From positions 1-5,663 of the forward strand of contig CAYOKA010000142.1 in assembly GCA_964404395.1 (NCBI GenBank): a stretch of DNA of 5,663 nt. The letters run 5' to 3'. How positions within the stretch are numbered: the stretch's first letter is position 1; each line of letters begins with the position of its first letter. This stretch comes from JAAYBT01 sp964404395 (GTDB lineage: Bacteria > Bacillota > Clostridia > Acetivibrionales > DTU013). Of the stretch, positions 1 through 5,523 are shown piece by piece. The position numbers were made by a program, and so were the translations under genes. The notes beneath the pieces were generated by a model. It was not told where the DNA came from. It saw only the letters and a program-made list of their open reading frames with translations, and searched no databases.

Positions 1-1
1 A

Positions 2-19
2 AAAAATCGTATGATTTTT
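2..19. repeat. AT-rich inverted repeat at the left edge
   Basis: AAAAATC and GATTTTT form perfect 7-base arms around a GTAT loop. It could be the A/T-rich part of a bidirectional terminator for genes lying left of the window. The stem has only one G-C pair, so on its own it would be weak. The flanking sequence is missing, so the call cannot be settled. Confidence 0.25.
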
Positions 20-72
20 CTTAAATGGAGACTCTGTTCATGATTTTGCCGTGCTTGTGAGCATGGTTCAAA

Positions 73-101
73 TTGACTATTTGACAATCATATAATATAA
101 T
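73..101 (+). promoter_or_regulatory. Promoter of the SGNH hydrolase gene
   Basis: TTGACT at 73-78 and TATAAT at 96-101 are separated by exactly 17 bases, which fits a housekeeping sigma-A promoter. A second TTGACA sits at 81-86 but has no well-spaced -10. Transcription would start near 108, giving a leader of about 30 bases before the ATG at 139. Just upstream, 49-55 and 60-66 (CCGTGCT/AGCATGG, one G-T pair) form a short hairpin that could be a regulatory site; this is only a possibility. Confidence 0.7.
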
Positions 102-138
102 ATTAATTGATAGGTAGAAAATAAAAGGATGTAGTTAA

Positions 139-822
139 ATGATAGATTCTATATGTGCATTCGGTGATTCGATAGTAAAAGGTGTCATTTTTGATACCAT
201 CCGTGGAAGGTATACTTACCTTAAAAGTAGCTTTGCTAACCTTTTTGTCAATCATACCGGCATAAAGGTAGACAACTATGCAAAATTCGGGTGCACCATT
301 ACAGCAGGCGAAAAAATCATTGAAAAGCATGAATCAAAGCTATCCGAGTACTACTACACGGTGCTGGAGTTTGGCGGAAATGATTGTGATTTCGACTGGA
401 AGGAAGTATCTGAGAGACCAAACGATATGCATCTTCCCAAAACTCCGCTGGTAGAATTCGAAGCAATTTATTCTAAAATCATTGACAAGGTTACCGCAGC
501 AGGGAGCAAGCCCTTGATATTTTCCTTGCCGCCGCTTAATGCTCAGAAGTATTTTGCATGGATCTCAAAAGGCTTAAATGCAAAAAATATCCTTCACTGG
601 CTCGGTGACAAAGAGCATATTTATAGATGGCATGAGATGTACAATATTGCGGTGGTAAAGCTGGCATCAATTAAAAACATTCCGTTGATTGATATACGCA
701 AGGCCTTTCTGGAGACCAGAGATTATCTCAATCTGTACTGCGAAGATGGAATTCATCCAAACGAGGCAGGACATGCGTTGATATCGGAAGTTCTGAAAGG
801 TTATTCCCTTCAAATGGCATGA
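139..822 (+). CDS. SGNH/GDSL-family hydrolase (lipase/esterase-like)
   Basis: The 227-residue protein carries the blocks of the SGNH hydrolase superfamily. Block I is FGDS at residues 8-11 with the nucleophile Ser11. The block II glycine is probably Gly51, block III is GGND at 79-82 with oxyanion Asn81, and block V is DGIHPN with Asp203 and His206 of the catalytic triad. These enzymes cleave ester bonds in lipids, acetylated sugars or cell-wall polymers; the sequence does not show which. No signal peptide or membrane segment is visible, because the catalytic block begins within ten residues of the start, so a cytoplasmic enzyme is expected. The start is supported by AAAGGATG at 124-131, about seven bases before the ATG, and by the promoter at 73-101. 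The length is normal for a compact single-domain member. It appears monocistronic, and no neighbour suggests a pathway. Confidence 0.88.
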   Translation: MIDSICAFGDSIVKGVIFDTIRGRYTYLKSSFANLFVNHTGIKVDNYAKFGCTITAGEKIIEKHESKLSEYYYTVLEFGGNDCDFDWKEVSERPNDMHLPKTPLVEFEAIYSKIIDKVTAAGSKPLIFSLPPLNAQKYFAWISKGLNAKNILHWLGDKEHIYRWHEMYNIAVVKLASIKNIPLIDIRKAFLETRDYLNLYCEDGIHPNEAGHALISEVLKGYSLQMA

Positions 823-860
823 TGGTTAGACTGTCCGAAAACCACTTAGTGGACAACCAT
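822..860 (+). repeat. Imperfect hairpin just after the hydrolase stop
   Basis: ATGGT (822-826) pairs with ACCAT (856-860), and TGTCC (832-836) pairs with GGACA (851-855), leaving a five-base bulge on the left side. A shorter alternative is CCACT-T-AGTGG at 842-852. No T-run follows, so it is not a standard intrinsic terminator. It could protect the 3' end of the mRNA or be a remnant of an element end. Confidence 0.3.
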
Positions 861-1028
861 TTACGGTATTAAGTAATAGGTGACTACTCGAAAGGGCACT
901 ACTCGTCCGCATTTGATAGTCATCGCTGCTGGTGATTTTTTTAATAACATACTGAATACGGGATTTATTAATGAAGCTATAAGTTTCCTATTAGCTGTTT
1001 TATTTTGCCATATCGATAATTGATTGCG
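861..1028. other. Region without a supportable gene
   Basis: Between the hydrolase and the XRE gene no frame has both a start codon and a ribosome binding site. A + strand frame (880-1023) and the - strand frame continuing past the XRE stop (to about 861) are both open, but neither gives a product I can name. The region may be decayed coding sequence. The only structured signal is the weak terminator at 918-942. Confidence 0.5.
918..942 (+). terminator. Possible intrinsic terminator downstream of the hydrolase gene
   Basis: AGTCATC (918-924) and GGTGATT (931-937) form a seven-pair stem with two G-U pairs around GCTGCT. The stem runs into a T-tract at 936-942. It lies about 95 bases after the hydrolase stop in the correct orientation. 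The stem is weak, so this is a moderate call. Confidence 0.4.
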
Positions 1029-1190
1029 CTATTGATCCGCTAACTTAAATAAATTTTCCGTACTCGGCGCGGTTTGGTCGGCCTCCCATTTGGTAACGGC
1101 TTGCCTGCTCACGCCCACAAGCTCTGCGACTTTCTCCTGAGACATTCTTTTACCTTGCCGAAATTCTTTTATTCTGTTGCCCAAAGACAT
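1029..1190 (-). CDS. Short XRE-family helix-turn-helix regulator, probably truncated
   Basis: The 53-residue product starts MSLGNRIKEF and matches the N-terminal DNA-binding domain of the XRE/Cro-CI family. MSQEKVAELVGVS (residues 16-28) contains helix 2 and the turn, and SRQAVTKWE (28-36) is the recognition helix. APSTENLFKLA (41-51) is the usual linker and following helix. Members normally continue with a residue run such as G-x-x-x-D-x-L-L and often a longer C-terminal part; here a TAG stop follows ADQ, so the last helix of the domain is incomplete. AAGGAGG at 1205-1199 lies 8 bases before the ATG and fixes the start. Its own promoter is visible upstream. It may be a functional mini-repressor or a decaying copy. 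The identity of the domain is clear; whether it works is not. Confidence 0.72.
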   Translation of the reverse strand: MSLGNRIKEFRQGKRMSQEKVAELVGVSRQAVTKWEADQTAPSTENLFKLADQ

Positions 1191-1202
1191 TCATAACACC
1201 TC

Positions 1203-1222
1203 CTTACAATGTAAGTATAGCA
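1203..1222 (-). promoter_or_regulatory. Extended -10 promoter and palindrome before the XRE gene
   Basis: Read on the - strand, TGCTATACT (1222-1214) is an extended -10 element (TGnTATACT). The matching -35 position (1242-1237, TAGAAG) is poor, which extended -10 promoters tolerate. CTTACA-A-TGTAAG at 1203-1215 is a perfect six-base-arm palindrome lying on the expected transcription start and touching the Shine-Dalgarno sequence. This is a natural place for an autoregulatory operator of the XRE protein; that role is inference. Confidence 0.5.
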
Positions 1223-1243
1223 AAAACGCATGAACACTTCTAC

Positions 1244-1269
1244 CAACTATACGGCAACTATCGGTTGCC
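1244..1269. repeat. Inverted and direct repeats upstream of the XRE promoter
   Basis: GGCAAC (1253-1258) and GTTGCC (1264-1269) form a perfect inverted repeat around TATCG. CAACTAT occurs at 1244-1250 and again at 1255-1261, which is 11 bases apart or about one helical turn. The cluster sits just upstream of the XRE promoter and may be a binding site for that or another regulator. Confidence 0.4.
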
Positions 1270-1407
1270 AGATGATAATTCGGACGATGTTTGGACGCTG
1301 ATATAAGGTTTTAGGGCAGATTTTCAGGTCATAATGTCCCCTGTATAACACGTGGTATCAAAACAAAGAAGCCAACAAAGTGGCAGTCTTGCAGGGTTTT
1401 CGCATAG

Positions 1408-1457
1408 AAAAAACCACTCTGTTACAGATACAAACATTGTATCAATAACAAAGTGGT
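1408..1457 (-). terminator. Intrinsic terminator of the ABC-tetR operon
   Basis: On the - strand, ACCACTTTGTTA (1457-1446) pairs with TAACAGAGTGGT (1424-1413) over 12 pairs. An inner stem GATACA/TGTATC (1443-1438 with 1432-1427) closes a five-base loop. A T-tract (1413-1408) follows directly. The one imperfect pair is a T-G wobble in - strand RNA but a C-A mismatch in + strand RNA, which supports function in the leftward direction. It lies about 140 bases beyond the tetR stop. Confidence 0.8.
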
Positions 1458-1618
1458 CTTGTGGTGGAGGACACAAGTTTAATACAAAATGCACATATGC
1501 GGCATTCATCAGCACATTTTGGGCAAGGTGTATCCTTAAACATATCACATTTCGCAGCCCAATTATTGCATGGGGAAATCTCTCCTGCCCGTATTATGAA
1601 AATCCTTTCTTCAAAAAA
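1442..1618 (-). CDS. Cysteine-rich open frame after tetR, start unresolved
   Basis: This frame is open from the TGA at 1621-1619 to the TGA at 1444-1442. From the Cys codon at 1570 it encodes 42 residues with eight cysteines, spaced C-x6-C-x7-C-x2-C-x3-C-x2-C-x2-C-x11-C, including CPKC and CRIC. Such spacing suggests a metal- or cluster-binding knuckle protein, and I do not recognise the family. Codons look natural. Against it: the only in-frame ATG (1543) has no ribosome binding site and would drop two cysteines; the AGGAG at 1586-1582 has no well-spaced in-frame start; and the last residues are read from the terminator stem. It overlaps the end of tetR out of frame. It may be a remnant of a larger gene, a peptide using a rare start, or chance. 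Confidence 0.25.
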   Translation of the reverse strand, partial: FFEERIFIIRAGEISPCNNWAAKCDMFKDTPCPKCADECRICAFCIKLVSSTTRPLCY

Positions 1619-2181
1619 TCAAAGAGCATATCCAGCCGTTGCTCTATGGTTTGCGGGGTCGGCATCTCGTCTTTGTCGAAAAGGATGTCATAATAGTTCA
1701 TCGAAACATACCCTATGATTCTCGCAATAAAGTCAGTCGGATACCTCTTTGTAAAGTTTTTGCCGGCAATTCCCGCCTCTACGACTTTCATATATGAGCC
1801 ACTGATACCGGGGAAATATTTCTCCTCAAATTCTACCTTTACCTGACTTTGTTCTTTTACGAACTGTGTGCCGAATTTCCAAAGACCGGGATTTTCCCGC
1901 ATGAATTCTGCACCGGCTTTTGCCTGTGCTTTCATGATATCGAAGAAATCATTATCCTCCTGTTTCACATCCTCCATCATACGGGCAAAATATGCCTGTT
2001 TGATTTTGACGGCATCCTCAATTATAGCGAAATACAATGCCTTTTTATCTCGGAAATAATGGTAAAACGTTCCTTTTGACGTTCCAGATACCGTTATAAT
2101 TCTGTTTATCGATGCGGTATCGTAGCTGTATTCTCCGAATTCTCTGACTGCCGCATTGATAATATCGTTCCTTTTTGACAT
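1594..2181 (-). CDS. TetR/AcrR-family transcriptional repressor of the exporter operon
   Basis: The 195-residue protein has the usual TetR-family size and layout. The N-terminal DNA-binding domain covers residues 4-50. It begins with the R-x-x-I-I-x-A-A-x-x-x-F motif, and the helix-turn-helix lies at about 25-44, ending in the family signature SKGTFYHYFRDKKAL (35-49). The remaining helical part (55-195) is the variable ligand-binding and dimerisation domain, with aromatic residues such as FYHYF and NYYD. GAGGAG at 2193-2188 lies six bases before the ATG at 2181 and overlaps the last codons of the small upstream gene, so the two are translationally close. As the last clear gene of an ABC-2 exporter operon it probably represses its own operon through the palindromes at 5370-5399. 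Ligand unknown, but probably the exporter's substrate or a related compound. Confidence 0.9.
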   Translation of the reverse strand: MSKRNDIINAAVREFGEYSYDTASINRIITVSGTSKGTFYHYFRDKKALYFAIIEDAVKIKQAYFARMMEDVKQEDNDFFDIMKAQAKAGAEFMRENPGLWKFGTQFVKEQSQVKVEFEEKYFPGISGSYMKVVEAGIAGKNFTKRYPTDFIARIIGYVSMNYYDILFDKDEMPTPQTIEQRLDMLFDFLKKGFS

Positions 2182-2184
2182 GGT

Positions 2185-2307
2185 TTACTCCTCAGTATCC
2201 TGCCGTCTTTTTTTACGCTTTGCTTTTATTTTATTCCATACCTTCAGTTTCAAATACCCGATAGCGATCACACCGGCCGCGATCAGCACCCACCAATGCC
2301 ACTCCAT
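2185..2307 (-). CDS. 40-residue single-span membrane protein
   Basis: This small gene fills the gap between the second permease and tetR. CGGAGG at 2321-2316 stands eight bases before the ATG at 2307, an excellent ribosome binding site. The product starts MEWHWW; residues 5-18 (tryptophans followed by a VLIAAGVIAIGYL stretch) form one hydrophobic segment. A strongly basic tail follows (about nine Lys/Arg between residues 26 and 35) and then an acidic end (DTEE). The positive tail predicts N-out/C-in topology. The stop codon lies three bases before the tetR start. I do not recognise a family. Its place suggests a small accessory subunit or stabiliser of the ABC exporter, or a link between membrane and regulator; that is inference. 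Codon use and spacing match its neighbours. Confidence 0.75.
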   Translation of the reverse strand: MEWHWWVLIAAGVIAIGYLKLKVWNKIKAKRKKRRQDTEE

Positions 2308-2337
2308 TTCATATGCCTCCGAATATTAAAATAATTT

Positions 2338-3339
2338 TTATTGCAGACCCTTTCTGATACGGGGAGCCATCAGTACATATACTACAGCACTAATTGCCAA
2401 TATAATCACAATACAAATCATTAGTTCAAACCAGGTACCTTTCTGCGACAGAATCATGTCGTTTGCTTTATATGCCCAGTAAAAAGGCGACCAGTAAAAA
2501 AGCACCCGCCATCCGCTGCCGACCAACTCATAACCGGCTATCGACCCTGCCAGCGGTAAAAGCATCAGTTTGACGCTTCCGGCGGCTTCCATTACATCAC
2601 TGCTGTTGACTCCCTGTAAAAAACCGATCATCATACTTAAAACAGTTGTCGCGAGAACGACAAGCAGAACCTTGATGATATTAATCTCATGAAAGCCCGT
2701 AATGTATATGCAAGCGATTGTTAATATCAGCGTGTATACAACTCCTGTAAGGCTCTTGCCCAGGATGAAGGCGGTGCGCGGCACAGTTGAAACATTGACG
2801 GCACTTACCGTACGGTCGGTTTTTTCCTCCAGCATGTTCAGTGCTATGATCATGCCCGCGAGAACTGCATTTAAAAGAAGCAGCGCATTTACCATGAGCT
2901 TTTTTAGCGGCGGTATTTCCCGTCCGAACTCCACAATCTCCGTACGCGAATCCTCGGGTTCCGATCCCTTTTCATACAATGCTTTGATCAGTTTGGTATA
3001 CTCCAAGACCGTTTCGGGTTCGTTCCCTTGCGCCAGTATGATATATTCTCCTGCTTCCCCGACAACACCCAGCACGCTGTCCCTTTCCATCGCCCGCTCT
3101 TCTACAGCCTGCTTGTTATCGAAAAATTCGATATGGGCAAAACTGTCGAAGTAATCCGCCTGCTCTTGGCTTTCATTTTTCACCAGGGCGATATTTACGG
3201 TAGTATCGTTGATACCCGGCGTTATCAGATTGACCCCTATAGCAAACACCAAAGGAAGGACAATAATTAAAAGTGGTATCGCTTCTCGCGTGTTGACTTT
3301 GAGATCCCTAGCAAAGATCGACCACGTTTTTTTAAGCAT
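2338..3339 (-). CDS. ABC-2 type exporter permease, second subunit
   Basis: The 333-residue protein shows the ABC-2 permease pattern: a cytoplasmic start (MLKKTWSIFARD), a first membrane span at about 20-39, and an extracytoplasmic loop of roughly 110 residues. A cluster of five spans follows at about 149-169, 193-214, 221-243, 254-270 and 303-323. The motif LEEKTDRTVSAV (170-181) after the second span matches the conserved E-E-K-x-x-x-T region that contacts the ATPase in this family. I place the start at the ATG at 3339 rather than 3345, because GGAGG at 3351-3347 is seven bases from the former and only one base from the latter. It begins 13 bases after the first permease stops and should pair with that protein as a heterodimer in the cytoplasmic membrane. 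Substrate unknown. Confidence 0.85.
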   Translation of the reverse strand: MLKKTWSIFARDLKVNTREAIPLLIIVLPLVFAIGVNLITPGINDTTVNIALVKNESQEQADYFDSFAHIEFFDNKQAVEERAMERDSVLGVVGEAGEYIILAQGNEPETVLEYTKLIKALYEKGSEPEDSRTEIVEFGREIPPLKKLMVNALLLLNAVLAGMIIALNMLEEKTDRTVSAVNVSTVPRTAFILGKSLTGVVYTLILTIACIYITGFHEINIIKVLLVVLATTVLSMMIGFLQGVNSSDVMEAAGSVKLMLLPLAGSIAGYELVGSGWRVLFYWSPFYWAYKANDMILSQKGTWFELMICIVIILAISAVVYVLMAPRIRKGLQ

Positions 3340-3352
3340 ACCCATCCCTCCC

Positions 3353-4462
3353 CTATAGGTTCAGCGTTTTCTTGAAACGCTTATCTGTTATAACAAACAG
3401 CAATACTCCTGCGACAAGAAACCCGGCGCTGGCTGAAAGCGTATATGTCATATCGCCTTTTACGGATATAACCTCTTTTAATCCCTGTATGATGGGGTTC
3501 GAGGGAATCAACTGTACCCATTGGGGGTTCCATCCCGGCAGAAAGTAAGATATGGCAGGCACCGTCATAAGTATTAAGATAAAAAAGATCGTTCCGAAAG
3601 CTTTTGTTATGTCCTTGTAAAAACTCGCAATCATGAGGCCGACTGCAGAAGAGAAAAAGCCGGCGGTCAGAAGCAATAGTAAAATGTGCGCATAGTTGAT
3701 CTTAAAGCCCATAACGGGCACCAGCACAATAAGCCCTGATACTGTTGCAGTCAAGAGTACCACGAAAATTTTGCTAAGCAGATACTGCGCCACCGAAGAG
3801 GCTGTAACTGCATATGCCATTATCACACCTTCCTTTTTATCAAGGAAGGCATATGCAGCTATGACAAACATACCCATAAGGCAACTGTTGAATGCCACCA
3901 GTGGTGCAATGGCGTTTTCCCGGTCATTCAAAGGAGTGTACCCGGCTGCAACCAAGTGTACCTTCTGGCTGTCAAAGCTTTGCTTCAACTCATCCTCATT
4001 TATATTGTGCAACACTGATATCAGATTTTTCAATCTCGCCGATTCATACCCCTGCAGATAATATTTATAGATAAGCTCGTTATTTGCGTCAAGCGAAACG
4101 GTTGCACCAACCTTTGCCTGTGTGTCGGCGAGCGTTCTCACTATGTCTTCACTTTCCAGTATATAAATATCTTCGGCTTCTTTCTCTACAAGCTCCGCAG
4201 CATATTTCTCCTCTCCTGCTTTCAGGGTAACTGATTCAACCTTTCCGTCCATATCCTCACTGAGCAAACTTTCTCTCACGAAATCCGCTGCCTGCTGCGG
4301 CAGGTCAAGATACAGGTATCTCGTTTCTTTCATTTGCGAATGTTCCGGAATCGCAAAAAGCAATACGGCCAGCAAAACCAAAGCAAACGCGATCTCTATA
4401 TAAAAGTAAAAGCTCCGGGTAGCCAGGATAAGCTCTTTTTTAAAACTGCTCAAAAGTTTCAT
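3353..4462 (-). CDS. ABC-2 type exporter permease, first subunit
   Basis: The 369-residue membrane protein has the same plan as the next gene, indicating an ancient paralogous pair. The first span is at about 19-38 and a large, charged extracytoplasmic domain follows (about 40-183). Five spans then lie at about 186-206, 229-251, 258-280, 287-308 and 341-359. DKKEGVIMAYAVTASS (208-223) is the equivalent of the ATPase-contact motif in the partner, and NPIIQGLKE near 322-330 is a typical re-entrant or late-loop region. The ATG follows the ATPase stop by one base, and AAGGGG at about 4477-4472 is a modest binding site, so translational coupling is likely. The product is an integral membrane half of an exporter for small hydrophobic or amphipathic compounds; the substrate cannot be stated. 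Confidence 0.85.
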   Translation of the reverse strand: MKLLSSFKKELILATRSFYFYIEIAFALVLLAVLLFAIPEHSQMKETRYLYLDLPQQAADFVRESLLSEDMDGKVESVTLKAGEEKYAAELVEKEAEDIYILESEDIVRTLADTQAKVGATVSLDANNELIYKYYLQGYESARLKNLISVLHNINEDELKQSFDSQKVHLVAAGYTPLNDRENAIAPLVAFNSCLMGMFVIAAYAFLDKKEGVIMAYAVTASSVAQYLLSKIFVVLLTATVSGLIVLVPVMGFKINYAHILLLLLTAGFFSSAVGLMIASFYKDITKAFGTIFFILILMTVPAISYFLPGWNPQWVQLIPSNPIIQGLKEVISVKGDMTYTLSASAGFLVAGVLLFVITDKRFKKTLNL

Positions 4463-4463
4463 A

Positions 4464-5318
4464 TCAAACCAATCCCCTTCCTGTCACTTTTATAAAGATT
4501 TCTTCGAGCGTTGCCTCCTTCGTATGCATGGTCAAGATCTCGTTGTCGTCTATGATCTGCTTAAGCCGAGTTCGATCCTCCGACTGTATTGTAGAAAACG
4601 TATCCTTTAAAACCACATCGCCTTTTTTATACTCCACGTCAACCATCTTATTACCGTATCGCAGCTTAAGATTTTTCGGCGAATCAATCAGTTTGATTTC
4701 CCCATCTACAATAAACGCCACACGACCGCAGAGCTCATCCGCAATAAACATATTGTGTGTCGTCAAAAATACGGTGACACCCTGCTCATTGCGCGCTTTA
4801 ATGATGTCCTTGATCGTTGCGGCGATAGCCGGGTTCAAACCTGTCGTAGGCTCATCCAAAAACCACAGTTCAGGATCATTTAGCATTGATCTCGCGAAAG
4901 TTAGCCTGTGCTTCATACCTTTTGAGAATTCATCTGTCCTTATGTTTTCCTTGCCCTCCAGCCCTACCATTTTGATAAGCTCCATCGGATCGCGGGTCGG
5001 TACATCAAACAATTTACTGTAAAAAGCAAGATTCTCCTTTGCGGTCAGTTTGCTGTATAAATTGGACTGTTCAAACGAAACACCTATGTGATTGAACATC
5101 TCGTTCCTAAGGTGTTTTACGTCATAACCTGCTACGATTACATTTCCTTTTTGTAAGCCTAGAAGTCCCGTTAATACGCCCTGGGTCGTCGATTTTCCTG
5201 CGCCGGAGGGCCCGAGAAAGCCGAAGACTTCGCCTTTTTCCACCTCAAAACTTATATTCTTTACGGCATATTTGTCATCATTTGAGTACGAATGATACAG
5301 TTCTTCAACTTTTATCAT
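4464..5318 (-). CDS. ABC exporter ATP-binding protein
   Basis: The 284-residue nucleotide-binding subunit contains every expected motif. Walker A is GPSGAGKST (36-44), the Q-loop glutamine is Gln84 (FEQSN), and the signature is FSKGM (131-135), a variant usual in DrrA/ABC-2 drug exporters. Walker B is LWFLDEPT (151-158) with catalytic Glu156, the D-loop is GLNP (160-163) and the switch histidine is His188 (TTHNM). A C-terminal extension of about 70 residues ends in TLEEIFIKVTGRG, also typical of the DrrA group. The start is the ATG at 5318, with GGAGG eight bases upstream (5331-5327); an upstream TTG at 5336 would place that site inside the gene. It drives the two permeases encoded next. Comparable operons are often labelled fluoroquinolone or daunorubicin-type transporters, but nothing here fixes the substrate. 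Confidence 0.95.
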   Translation of the reverse strand: MIKVEELYHSYSNDDKYAVKNISFEVEKGEVFGFLGPSGAGKSTTQGVLTGLLGLQKGNVIVAGYDVKHLRNEMFNHIGVSFEQSNLYSKLTAKENLAFYSKLFDVPTRDPMELIKMVGLEGKENIRTDEFSKGMKHRLTFARSMLNDPELWFLDEPTTGLNPAIAATIKDIIKARNEQGVTVFLTTHNMFIADELCGRVAFIVDGEIKLIDSPKNLKLRYGNKMVDVEYKKGDVVLKDTFSTIQSEDRTRLKQIIDDNEILTMHTKEATLEEIFIKVTGRGLV

Positions 5319-5369
5319 AAATGGTGCCTCCCTCAAATATAAGTAAACTCTCTGACCGAAAATTTGCTA

Positions 5370-5399
5370 TAGACCACCTAGTATAGACCGGATGGTCTA
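5370..5399. promoter_or_regulatory. Double operator for the TetR-family regulator
   Basis: TAGACC-GGAT-GGTCTA at 5384-5399 is a perfect palindrome with six-base arms. A second, degenerate copy, TAGACCACCTAGTATA at 5370-5385, shares its left arm exactly and matches the right arm at four of six bases. The copies are offset by 14 bases. Together they cover the expected transcription start and the first transcribed bases of the exporter operon, directly after the -10 box, where a bound repressor would block transcription. The in-operon TetR protein is the natural binder (inference). Confidence 0.75.
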
Positions 5400-5427
5400 A
5401 TTGTATCATATTAATCAGAGATGTCAA
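5400..5427 (-). promoter_or_regulatory. Promoter of the ABC exporter-tetR operon
   Basis: On the - strand, TTGACA at 5427-5422 is a perfect -35 box and TACAAT at 5405-5400 is a good -10 box, with a 16-base spacer. Transcription would begin near 5393, inside the operator, leaving a leader of about 75 bases before the ATPase start at 5318. I see no riboswitch or attenuator in the leader. Confidence 0.8.
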
Positions 5428-5496
5428 TACCTTTCTGCCGTAAAAACCTCCGCAGTCACCGCACATATCCGTTCACGGAAAAAGTCAATATTATAG

Positions 5497-5502
5497 TATA
5501 AT
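5497..5502 (+). promoter_or_regulatory. Likely -10 box for the rubredoxin gene
   Basis: TATAAT stands 21 bases before the GTG at 5524. The best -35 candidate, TTCACG at 5472-5477, matches four of six bases at a long spacing of 19. AGGAAA at 5510-5515 is a usable ribosome binding site eight bases before the GTG. The promoter diverges from that of the exporter operon. Confidence 0.4.
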
Positions 5503-5523
5503 CTGAACTAGGAAATCACCATT

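Larger units (their letters stand above)
1191..1593. other. Gene-poor interval between XRE and tetR genes
   Basis: This stretch of about 400 bases holds, from left to right, the XRE ribosome binding site, promoter and repeats (1191-1269), an unassigned segment (1270-1373), one half of a duplicated motif (1374-1391), the leftward terminator (1408-1457) and the cysteine-rich open frame (1442-1618). Longer frames on both strands here lack ribosome binding sites and cross the terminator, so I do not call them genes. Confidence 0.5.

Noticed and set aside
1226..1306. A + strand run reading HEHFYQLYGNYRLPDDNSDD that looks protein-like
   Set aside because: It has no start codon in frame, its upstream continuation is antisense to the XRE gene, and its repeats are better explained as operator-like DNA.
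1324..1548. A 74-codon open frame on the - strand crossing the terminator
   Set aside because: It needs a GTG start without a ribosome binding site, reads straight through the 1408-1457 hairpin and T-tract, and has no recognisable protein features.
1352..1718. Two + strand open frames running from the terminator region into the tetR gene
   Set aside because: They are antisense to the end of tetR and to the terminator, lack ribosome binding sites, and their composition looks like reverse-strand shadow.
2702..3154. A long + strand open frame antisense to the second permease
   Set aside because: It is Ser/Thr-rich, has no ribosome binding site, and lies wholly within a clear gene on the other strand.
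4528..5022. A 164-codon + strand open frame antisense to the ATPase gene
   Set aside because: The opposite strand encodes a complete set of ABC ATPase motifs; this frame is a mirror of its codon bias.
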